Assembly (NCBI GenBank): GCA_014896635.1
Contig: JADBKA010000300.1
Coordinates: forward strand, 1 to 5,194
Direction: 5' to 3'
Source: Ktedonobacteraceae bacterium
Lineage (GTDB): Bacteria; Chloroflexota; Ktedonobacteria; Ktedonobacterales; Ktedonobacteraceae
DNA length: 5,194 nt
The number at the start of each line of letters is the position of its first letter. The stretch's first letter is position 1. This document shows positions 1-5,194 of this stretch, piece by piece. The position numbers and the translations under genes were made by a program. The notes beneath the pieces were generated by a model. The model had not been told where the DNA came from and did not search any database. It worked only from the letters and a program-made list of their open reading frames with translations.

Positions 1-204
1 TTTCTTGGCCTGCTCTTCGCTCCGCAGTCGGGCGAGGCGACACGGGCGCTGCTGCGCGAGCAGGGCGTACAGCTAGGTTCTGGCGGATTCAGCGATGAAA
101 TCCGCGCTCGCGCGCAGGAGGCGCTGGCACAGGGACGCGAACTGTACTCCCGCACCAGAGAAGAACTGACCGAGCGATATAGCAAAGCTCGCGGCAGCGA
201 ATAG
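1..204 (+). CDS. YtxH-like small envelope/stress protein, 3' end only
   Basis: The frame is open from the first base of the window and ends at TAG (202-204), giving 67 residues of a gene whose start lies outside. The visible part begins F-L-G-L-L-F-A-P-Q-S-G-E-A-T-R. This matches the YtxH-family signature, in which the end of an N-terminal membrane segment is followed by a 'LLFAPxSGxxTR' motif. The rest is charged, Ala/Arg/Glu-rich and probably helical, ending in Y-S-K-A-R-G-S-E. YtxH proteins are small, usually single-pass membrane proteins linked to general stress in Bacillus, and their biochemical role is not established. Only the tail of the presumed membrane helix is visible, so membrane location is inferred. 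The gene is codirectional with the large helicase gene 62 bases downstream, so co-transcription is possible but not shown. The family call rests on one short motif. Confidence 0.72.
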   Translation, partial: FLGLLFAPQSGEATRALLREQGVQLGSGGFSDEIRARAQEALAQGRELYSRTREELTERYSKARGSE

Positions 205-235
205 AGAGAAAAAAGGTTTCTGGGGATACCCCCGG

Positions 236-256
236 CAGGGAACCGCTGCTTCCCTG
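236..256 (+). repeat. Inverted repeat just upstream of the large gene
   Basis: CAGGGAA (236-242) is perfectly complementary to TTCCCTG (250-256), with a 7-base loop. A competing fold pairs GGTTTC (215-220) with GGAACC (239-244, one G-U pair) and encloses GGGG-ATA-CCCC (222-232). CTTCCCT also occurs twice, at 249-255 and 260-266, and the second copy abuts the start codon. No T-run follows, so this is not a canonical intrinsic terminator. It could be a leader structure or chance in GC-rich DNA. The only purine-rich SD-like bases in the gap (AGGGAA, 237-242) lie in the stem and about 24 bases from the ATG. Confidence 0.35.
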
Positions 257-266
257 AACCTTCCCT

Positions 267-3200
267 ATGATGGATATGTCACTACAATCGACGGCAGAGC
301 AAGCCGCACGCCTGCTGGTGCAAGCCTACCGTGCGGAACACCCGGAACACCCGGCCTGGAACACCTGCCGGACGCCGGTTGATGAGTTGCTTCCCTGGCT
401 TGGGCTGCACGTCGAAACTTTCCATCCCGACGACCAGCCAGACGGCACTTTTGGCTTCGTCGATCCCGATGAGGACGAGGGCCTGATCTGGCTCTGTCGT
501 GATCTGCCAGAGACCTTGCGCCGCTTTACGCTGGCTCACGAACTGGGCCATGCTATCCTCCATTGCCGGCCCGGCAGCCGTTTCCGCTCTCTGCCGGCGC
601 TGTCGGCACAGTTTGCCGCGCTGGCAGAGGTACTGCCCGCTTTTGCTGCGCCGTCGGGCAGCGATCCCTGCCACGAAGCGGATGTGCAGGAGTTTCTCGT
701 GTTCGACGAAGAGCAGTTGCAGGATACGCTGGGCATTGGCCTGCACTACGATCCACGCAGCCAGCGCGAGATGGCCGCCAACTTTTTCGCCGCCGAACTA
801 CTCATGCCACTTGCACAGGTACGCGCGCTCTACCTGGAGCGGCGCATCCCCGCCGGCGAACTGGCCGCGACGTTTGGTGTCTCCAACACCGCGCTTCTCA
901 ATCGTCTCGCTGGCTTGCTTACCACTCCTACTCCTCCCCCCCCGGCGACTCCCATGACCCCGGCACCTCCAGCGCCTCCAGCGATTCAGCCCGCCACACC
1001 GCAGAAAAAAGTCTACGACGAATTCCAGCAGGCCGCTATCGAGACCACGACGCCCGCACTCATCGTCGCCGGACCCGGCAGCGGCAAAACCAGCACGCTG
1101 ATCGGGCGCGTCGAGCACGTTATTCGCAATCTGCACGTTCACCCCCGGCATATCCTGGCTTTGACCTTCTCACGCAAGGCCGCTCAGGAAATGGAAGAGC
1201 GCCTGCGCATCCTGCTGAACGATCTCCCTTTCGTTGCCGGCGTCCCCGGTATAACTGGCGCGCTTCCTACAGTCAGCACCTTCCACGCCTTCTGCGCCGA
1301 CCTGCTGCGTACTTATGGCACGCAGGTTGGACTGCGACCCGACTTCACGCTGATCGACGAGGTAGAAGGCTATTTTATCCTGCGCCAGCAGGCCAATCGC
1401 CTGCACCTGCGTCACTACCAGCACCTGCGTACGCCTGACCTCTATTTCCCCGATCTGCTCAAGGCCATCTCGCGTGCGAAAGATGAGCTGGTCTCGCCCG
1501 CGCAGTATGCCCGCCTGGGCGAACAGATGTTGTTACAGGCTATGCAGGCCGCCAACGCAGAGGCGCGGGAACAGGCCGAAAAAGTGCTGGAAGTAGCCCA
1601 CGTCTACGAACTCTACGAGCAGACGCTCAGGCGCCGGGGCGATACCGATTTCGGTGGACTGCTCACGCTGGCCATCCAGCTCCTGCGCGAGCAGCCCGCT
1701 GTACTCCAGGAAGTACAGCAGCAGTACCAGCATATTCTTGTTGACGAATTCCAGGATATGAACCGCGCCAGCGGCGTGCTGCTGCGCGAACTGGCAGGCG
1801 AGCAGCGCAATGTCTGGGTCGTTGGCGATGCCAACCAGGCCATTTACGGCTTTCGCGGCGCCTCGCCCGCCAATATCAGCCAGTTCGAGGCGGACTATCC
1901 AGGCGCTACTATTCTGCCACTCAGCCGCAACTATCGCTCGCGCCCCGCCCTGGTGACTATCGCGGAATCGTTCCGCACAACTCTGTTGGAGCCGGGCCAG
2001 TCGCCGGGCAAAAATCAGCCAGTGCGCGCCGATCATGCCAGTCCCTACGTCACACTGGCACAGGCCGACAGTGAAGAGAGCGAACTGGCGGGACTGCTCC
2101 AGGATATTCGCCAGAAAGTCAGCGCCGGCTATAGCTACCAGGATATGGCAATCCTCTGTCGTAAACGCTCGCAAGCGCAGAAGATCGCCCGTGTGCTGGC
2201 GGCTGAAGGCTTGCCCACACGCGAACGTGGCGGCATTTTTGAGCAGGAACACATCAAAAGCGCACTCTCGCCTGTTTTGCTGCTCGCCGATGCAAGTGGC
2301 ATGGGTCTGCTGCGCGCCGCGCGCATGCCCGATCACCCCATTGCTCAGGAAGATATCGAGGCGTTCTTGCAGGCCGCCTGGGAGCAGAAGACGCCTCCCG
2401 GCACCTGGCTGCTGACGGGAGAGGTCCCGCCCACCGTCAGCGCGGAAGGTTATGCCACGTTCAAACGCCTGGCGGGCATCCTGCAAACGCTCCAGCGCCT
2501 GCCCGATACCTGGTCACTGCTCGCCCAGTACCTGCTCATTGAAAGCTCACTGGTACGCGACCTGCTCATCAATGGCGGAAATGAGCGGAATCGCGCGCTG
2601 CTGGCAGATTACGAGAAACTGTTGCAACTGGCTCGCCGTCACGACCAGTTGTGGCAGGCACGCCAGCGACAGAGCGAACAGGAGATGCGCACAAATAATA
2701 AAGAAGCGCAGGAAGCCTCCACGCTGGCAGAGCAGGCCAGGAGTCTGCTCGACTTTCTCAATCTCCTGTTGCTCCTGCGCCAGGACGGCAGTCGCCAGCA
2801 ACCGGATGAAGAGGAGACAGCCGGCGCGAACGCGATTCATATTATGACTGTGCATGCCAGCAAGGGACTGGAGTTTCCCATCGTCTACCTGCCGGGTCTT
2901 GTTAAGCGCAACTTTCCACTGGACCGGCGCGGCAGTCGGATCCCACCGCCGGAAGGCATGCTACCGCCGGAGAGCGAAGGCGAAATGGCCCACACCATCA
3001 ATGAATCCTGCCTTTTCTACGTGGGCGTCACGCGCGCGCGCGATCACCTGGTCCTGAGCTACTGCGAGCGCAAAAACGGCTACATACGCTCACCCTATCT
3101 CGATGCGCTGCTGGCAAATCTGCCCCCGGCACGCATCCAGCACCAGCAGTGGAGCGCCGCAACGGTCGGCATGGTCAACCGGTCAGCAGAAGCTTCCCCC

Positions 3201-4004
3201 CTGAGTATACAGCCCGGTGTAGCCTTCATACGTGCCATGAAACCGGCGGCCCTGCACGCGCACGATCTCGAAACCTACCAGCACTGCCCGCGCCAGTATC
3301 TCTACAGCAGTATCTATCACTTCAACAGCGCCGCCAGCGGCTACTTGCTTTTCATCCAGGCCACCAGAAAAACCATTGAGGCGCTTCACCGGCAAGTTCG
3401 CCCGCGCTCAAAACGGGCAGACAGTGCTCAGTCTCCTCCGCTGACGTTGCCGTCACCCCAGGAAATCCAGCAGGTGTACATCCAGCACTGGCAGGATCTG
3501 GGCGGGCCAGCGGCGCCTTTTGCCGCCATGTATGAGCAGCACGGACGCGAAGTCGTGGAGGCAGTGCTGCACAAACTGGCCGGCGAAAAAGAAGCTGACT
3601 GGCACCTCAACCACGACTTTACTGTTGAGCTGGCAGGCAGGAGCGTGCAAGTCACAGTTGATCGCGTTGAAACCCCGTCACAGGCCGCTGCGGGCGAGCA
3701 ACCCGTCAGATTCGTGCGTACCCGCTTCAGCAATAGCAAGAGCCAGCCGGACCCCGATATACGCGATCTCCTGTACGCGCTCGCTTATCGGCAGCATTTC
3801 CCCGACCAGGAAGCCGAGATCTACAGCCACAATATGAGCAAAAACGAACTGATGCCGCGCAAACTTTCGCCTCGCGTCGAGAAAAACCGCTATGAGAAGG
3901 CTGCCAGCAGCCTTGAGCGCCTGGAACGCGACGCTTACCCGCCGCAGCCTGAAAAGGCCGACGCCTGCCAGAATTGCCCGTTCTTCTTCATTTGCCCGGC
4001 GTAA
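267..4004 (+). CDS. ImmA/IrrE metallopeptidase - UvrD-like SF1 helicase - Cas4/AddB-like Fe-S domain fusion
   Basis: This is a 1245-residue protein with three regions. Residues 1-218 are an ImmA/IrrE zinc peptidase: H-E-L-G-H at 91-95, a probable third zinc ligand E168 in the E-x3-N-F-F-A-A-E-L-L-M-P block (168-181), and a helix-turn-helix-like tail at 193-216. A Pro/Thr/Ala linker follows (219-246). Residues 249-931 are an SF1A DNA helicase: Q-motif near 253, Walker A GPGSGKT (269-275), Ia TFSRKAA (300-306), STFHAF (337-342), Walker B VDEFQD (492-497), motif III VVGDANQAIYGFRGA (518-532), IV NYRSRP (555-560), V TVHASKGLEF (861-870) and VI YVGVTRARDHL (918-928). All motor motifs look intact. 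Residues 990-1245 resemble the Cas4/AddB/RecB C-terminal domain, with C1007 plus C1234-x2-C1237-x5-C1243 suited to a 4Fe-4S cluster, but the D/E-x-K catalytic pair is missing. ATG codons lie at 267, 270 and 276, none with a good Shine-Dalgarno. ImmA/IrrE proteases of known systems cleave HTH repressors (ImmR, DdrO), but no such repressor is visible here. ATP-driven DNA unwinding or translocation is a confident inference. A role in damage response or phage defence is a hypothesis. Confidence 0.93.
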   Translation: MMDMSLQSTAEQAARLLVQAYRAEHPEHPAWNTCRTPVDELLPWLGLHVETFHPDDQPDGTFGFVDPDEDEGLIWLCRDLPETLRRFTLAHELGHAILHCRPGSRFRSLPALSAQFAALAEVLPAFAAPSGSDPCHEADVQEFLVFDEEQLQDTLGIGLHYDPRSQREMAANFFAAELLMPLAQVRALYLERRIPAGELAATFGVSNTALLNRLAGLLTTPTPPPPATPMTPAPPAPPAIQPATPQKKVYDEFQQAAIETTTPALIVAGPGSGKTSTLIGRVEHVIRNLHVHPRHILALTFSRKAAQEMEERLRILLNDLPFVAGVPGITGALPTVSTFHAFCADLLRTYGTQVGLRPDFTLIDEVEGYFILRQQANRLHLRHYQHLRTPDLYFPDLLKAISRAKDELVSPAQYARLGEQMLLQAMQAANAEAREQAEKVLEVAHVYELYEQTLRRRGDTDFGGLLTLAIQLLREQPAVLQEVQQQYQHILVDEFQDMNRASGVLLRELAGEQRNVWVVGDANQAIYGFRGASPANISQFEADYPGATILPLSRNYRSRPALVTIAESFRTTLLEPGQSPGKNQPVRADHASPYVTLAQADSEESELAGLLQDIRQKVSAGYSYQDMAILCRKRSQAQKIARVLAAEGLPTRERGGIFEQEHIKSALSPVLLLADASGMGLLRAARMPDHPIAQEDIEAFLQAAWEQKTPPGTWLLTGEVPPTVSAEGYATFKRLAGILQTLQRLPDTWSLLAQYLLIESSLVRDLLINGGNERNRALLADYEKLLQLARRHDQLWQARQRQSEQEMRTNNKEAQEASTLAEQARSLLDFLNLLLLLRQDGSRQQPDEEETAGANAIHIMTVHASKGLEFPIVYLPGLVKRNFPLDRRGSRIPPPEGMLPPESEGEMAHTINESCLFYVGVTRARDHLVLSYCERKNGYIRSPYLDALLANLPPARIQHQQWSAATVGMVNRSAEASPLSIQPGVAFIRAMKPAALHAHDLETYQHCPRQYLYSSIYHFNSAASGYLLFIQATRKTIEALHRQVRPRSKRADSAQSPPLTLPSPQEIQQVYIQHWQDLGGPAAPFAAMYEQHGREVVEAVLHKLAGEKEADWHLNHDFTVELAGRSVQVTVDRVETPSQAAAGEQPVRFVRTRFSNSKSQPDPDIRDLLYALAYRQHFPDQEAEIYSHNMSKNELMPRKLSPRVEKNRYEKAASSLERLERDAYPPQPEKADACQNCPFFFICPA
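936..943 (+). other. C8 homopolymer at the protease/helicase junction
   Basis: Eight consecutive C bases encode part of the proline-rich linker (P224-P226). As written, the frame continues into the helicase. With seven C, reading would give P-P-R-R-L-P and then TGA at 955-957, yielding a 229-residue stand-alone ImmA-type protein. That TGA overlaps an in-frame helicase-side ATG (954-956) as ATGA, the usual overlap of translationally coupled genes. With nine C, the frame runs on without homology to about 1438. Slippage or a sequencing indel here would therefore decide between one fused gene and two coupled genes. Confidence 0.6.
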
Positions 4005-4021
4005 CCACCAGCATGCTGACC

Positions 4022-4051
4022 CTGCTACGGAGATCGCGCGCGTTGTATAAT
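4022..4051 (+). promoter_or_regulatory. Predicted sigma70-type promoter for the DUF2630 gene
   Basis: A perfect -10 hexamer TATAAT lies at 4046-4051 in an otherwise GC-rich stretch. The best -35 candidate is CTGCTA (4022-4027), which matches three of six consensus bases with an 18-base spacer and is weak. There is no TGn extended -10. The expected start of transcription is near 4058, giving a leader of roughly 40 bases before the DUF2630 ATG. The element lies 42 bases after the helicase stop codon, so the small gene is probably transcribed independently. Confidence 0.6.
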
Positions 4052-4086
4052 GCTTCCTGTCGCACAATGTTCCAATACTCCGCAAT

Positions 4087-4092
4087 GAGGAG
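4087..4092 (+). promoter_or_regulatory. Strong ribosome binding site of the DUF2630 gene
   Basis: GAGGAG is followed by an 8-base spacer and ATG at 4101. It is a near-ideal Shine-Dalgarno and fixes the start of the small gene. It contrasts with the large upstream gene, which has no comparable site. Confidence 0.8.
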
Positions 4093-4100
4093 AACGAAAC

Positions 4101-4346
4101 ATGGAAGATAAAACAATCCTTCAGAGCATCGACGAACTGGTAAAAGAGGAGCACGCGCTGCTACAGAAAGCTGAGGAGCAGGGCGGCCTGAGCGAAGAAG
4201 AGCGCCGACGCCTGCACAGCCTGGAAGTTCATCTGGACCAGTGCTGGGATCTGCTGCGCCAACGCCGCGCTCGCCGCCGCGCCGGCCTCAACCCGGACGA
4301 AGCCCACGAGCGCGACGAGAGCACCGTCGAACACTACTTGCAGTAG
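4101..4346 (+). CDS. DUF2630 family small protein
   Basis: This gene encodes an 81-residue, highly charged, cysteine-poor protein with no signal peptide or membrane segment, so it is probably cytoplasmic. It resembles DUF2630 along its whole length. An N-terminal I-D-E-L-V-K-E-E-H-A-L-L block (residues 10-21) is followed by an acidic turn (G-L-S-E-E-E-R, 29-35). Next come the strongly typical L-D-Q-C-W-D-L-L-R-Q-R-R-A-R-R block (45-59) and a D-E-x-x-x-R-D-x-x-T-V-E-x-Y-L-Q ending. The length is typical of the family. The heptad-like Leu spacing suggests helical hairpins or a coiled coil. The family has no assigned function, and the arginine-rich patch could contact nucleic acid or an acidic partner, which is speculation. 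A TATAAT promoter element and a GAGGAG ribosome binding site immediately upstream suggest it is a separate transcription unit, ended by the hairpin just after its stop codon. Confidence 0.88.
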   Translation: MEDKTILQSIDELVKEEHALLQKAEEQGGLSEEERRRLHSLEVHLDQCWDLLRQRRARRRAGLNPDEAHERDESTVEHYLQ

Positions 4347-4349
4347 AAA

Positions 4350-4389
4350 GCCAGGAGTCCAGGAGGGCTTTGCCTCCTGGACTCCTGGC
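4350..4389. terminator. 17-bp perfect hairpin between convergent genes, probable bidirectional terminator
   Basis: The arms at 4350-4366 and 4373-4389 are perfectly complementary over 17 bp, with the 6-base loop GCTTTG. The hairpin starts 3 bases after the DUF2630 stop codon and lies between two genes that face each other. No T-run directly follows on the + strand (TTTTT appears only at 4405-4409). On the - strand the stem is followed by TTTCTACTG, so it is not a textbook rho-independent terminator in either direction. Each arm is built from two near-identical 8-mers (CCAGGAGT and CCAGGAGG). That design recalls dispersed palindromic repeats as well as terminators. Confidence 0.65.
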
Positions 4390-4427
4390 GGGGGTCAGAA
4401 AGAGTTTTTCGGGAAGTGTCCCCCGAA
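4389..4427. repeat. Second inverted-repeat cluster in the convergent intergenic region
   Basis: CGGGGG (4389-4394) can pair with CCCCCG (4420-4425) around an A/T-rich centre. An alternative smaller stem pairs TTCGGG (4408-4413) with CCCGAA (4422-4427). In the - direction this smaller stem is followed by AAA rather than T residues. In the + direction TTTTT precedes it. The element may assist transcript ending or be part of a larger repeat with the flanking hairpins. Its function is not determinable from sequence. Confidence 0.4.
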
Positions 4428-4439
4428 TATTCGTTTCCC

Positions 4440-4456
4440 AACTTCCATAGGAAGTT
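4440..4456. repeat. 7-bp hairpin at the 3' end of the acyltransferase gene
   Basis: AACTTCC (4440-4446) pairs with GGAAGTT (4450-4456) around ATA. It directly adjoins and overlaps by one base the TGA stop of the minus-strand acyltransferase gene. There is no T-run after it on the minus strand, so it is a weak terminator candidate or a 3'-end stabilising stem. Confidence 0.4.
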
Positions 4457-5175
4457 CATACACCATAGACGCCGCGATACTGCTCCGGCAACATCGCCGC
4501 GATACGGTGCATGATCTCATCAGTTGTTCTATCTATCTCTTCGCGCGTGAGTTTCGTTCCCTGCGGCCTGAACGTCACCGGCTCGCCGTAGACAATTGTC
4601 ACTTCCGGCCTGAACTTTTTAAAGATATGCTCGCTACCCCAGATAGCCACCGGCAGCACGGGAACTTCCGAGCGCAGCGCGATCATGCCCAGACCGGCAT
4701 GCGCTTTATTCATTGTTCGCGTTTTGCTGCGAGTCCCTTCGGGGAAGATGACGAAAATCTTGCCTTTTTTGAGCTGCTCGCTGGCAGCACGCATGGCCTG
4801 CCGATCCGCCTCGCCACGCTTGACCGGGAATGCGCCGAGCAGGCGAACGAGCCAGCCGAGCCTGCCCACAAAAAGTTCGCGCTTCGCCATGTAGGTCACT
4901 CTGTCCGGTATCCAGAAAGGAATGAGGGGTATATCGGTCCAGGACAGGTGATTTGACGCGATAATATATGGGCCTCTCCTGGGAATATTGTGGCGTCCAC
5001 GTACTCGTATGCGTGCTATCAGCGGTAAAATAAAAATTATGCCGATTATGCGCAGTGTCTCCCAGAACCAGCGCGGCGTGACGTATGGTTCGTAGAGACG
5101 TTTGTCCAGTTCGGGAGCATGAGCTGCTTTGCTTGCCGCGTTTCCGCTCTGCCTGTCTTCTTTCCGCTCTTCCAC
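4456..5175 (-). CDS. plsC: 1-acyl-sn-glycerol-3-phosphate acyltransferase (PlsC/LPLAT family)
   Basis: The predicted enzyme has 239 residues and transfers an acyl group to lysophosphatidic acid to make phosphatidic acid, the membrane phospholipid precursor. All four family blocks are visible. Block I is N-H-L-S-W-T-D (75-81), with the catalytic H76 and D81. Block II is G-A-F-P-V-K-R-G-E (114-122). Block III is F-P-E-G-T-R-S (144-150), which binds the glycerol phosphate. Block IV is V-P-V-L-P-V-A-I (171-178). A hydrophobic stretch at about 41-56 fits the usual membrane anchor or interfacial helix, so the enzyme should act at the inner face of the cytoplasmic membrane. The length is typical. 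The chosen start is GTG (5173-5175), but AGGA lies only one base before it, too close for a normal Shine-Dalgarno. The frame has no stop up to base 5194, so the true start may lie outside the window. The charged first 25 residues are atypical and non-conserved. The exact acyl acceptor cannot be read from sequence, and other LPLAT-family roles such as ornithine lipid synthesis remain possible. Confidence 0.9.
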   Translation of the reverse strand: MEERKEDRQSGNAASKAAHAPELDKRLYEPYVTPRWFWETLRIIGIIFILPLIARIRVRGRHNIPRRGPYIIASNHLSWTDIPLIPFWIPDRVTYMAKRELFVGRLGWLVRLLGAFPVKRGEADRQAMRAASEQLKKGKIFVIFPEGTRSKTRTMNKAHAGLGMIALRSEVPVLPVAIWGSEHIFKKFRPEVTIVYGEPVTFRPQGTKLTREEIDRTTDEIMHRIAAMLPEQYRGVYGV

Positions 5176-5194
5176 GTCCTTTGTATTGCCCGCA

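Noticed and set aside
267..950. ImmA/IrrE domain as part of an integrative element or prophage (as in ICEBs1)
   Set aside because: No integrase, excisionase, HTH repressor, relaxase, phage structural gene or attachment repeats are visible. The flanking genes look chromosomal.
563..1438. Plus-strand 291-residue frame overlapping the protease and helicase domains
   Set aside because: Its translation is Arg/Pro/Ser-rich low-complexity sequence typical of an out-of-frame read. It matters only as the frame that would follow a +1 slip at the C-run.
1533..2486. Long minus-strand open frame (317 residues) inside the helicase gene
   Set aside because: It lies wholly opposite the well-supported helicase motifs, shows no recognisable family features, and is expected from GC-rich codon use that leaves antisense frames open.
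3237..4004. Cas4-like domain as evidence for a CRISPR-Cas locus
   Set aside because: The domain is the helicase-fused AddB/RecB type. There are no cas genes or repeat-spacer arrays in the window.
4009..4018. Perfect 10-bp palindrome CAGCATGCTG after the helicase stop codon
   Set aside because: It could be an operator near the DUF2630 promoter, but it is short, has no second copy in the window and no T-run. It is within chance expectation.
3678..4154. Minus-strand 158-residue frame across the end of the helicase gene and start of the DUF2630 gene
   Set aside because: It runs antisense to two supported genes and across a promoter element. There is no ribosome binding site or recognisable motif.

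Overview
The window looks like a stretch of chromosome from a GC-rich bacterium. The best guess is a Chloroflexota (Ktedonobacteria-like) or actinobacterial lineage. The evidence is the GC-rich third codon positions, a DUF2630-type small protein, a YtxH-type protein, and the style of the very long UvrD-like helicase with an N-terminal ImmA/IrrE domain. This is an inference from family distribution, not a database match. I see no transposase, integrase, tRNA, rRNA or CRISPR array.

Layout from left to right. Bases 1-204 hold the 3' end of a YtxH-like gene (+). A 62-base gap (205-266) contains small inverted repeats and no good ribosome binding site. Bases 267-4004 (+) encode one 1245-residue protein with three parts: an ImmA/IrrE zinc metallopeptidase domain, a proline-rich linker and complete SF1A (UvrD/Rep) helicase, and a C-terminal Cas4/AddB/RecB-like domain. 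The last part keeps four Fe-S-type cysteines but appears to have lost the nuclease active site. A TATAAT promoter element and a strong ribosome binding site then precede a small DUF2630 gene (4101-4346, +). A convergent, hairpin-rich intergenic region (4347-4455) separates it from a PlsC-type 1-acylglycerol-3-phosphate acyltransferase (4456-5175, -), whose frame stays open to the right edge of the window.

The main interest is the large protein. It joins a domain of the repressor-cleaving ImmA/IrrE class to a DNA translocase and a probably nuclease-dead Fe-S domain, which suggests a single-polypeptide DNA-damage or foreign-DNA sensor. The protease-helicase boundary is also encoded by a run of eight C bases. 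With seven C, the same DNA would encode two separate genes joined by a classic ATGA stop/start overlap. The fusion may therefore be a recent event, a slippage-controlled switch, or a sequencing artefact. The flanking genes (YtxH, DUF2630, PlsC) look like unrelated housekeeping genes and give no clear functional link.
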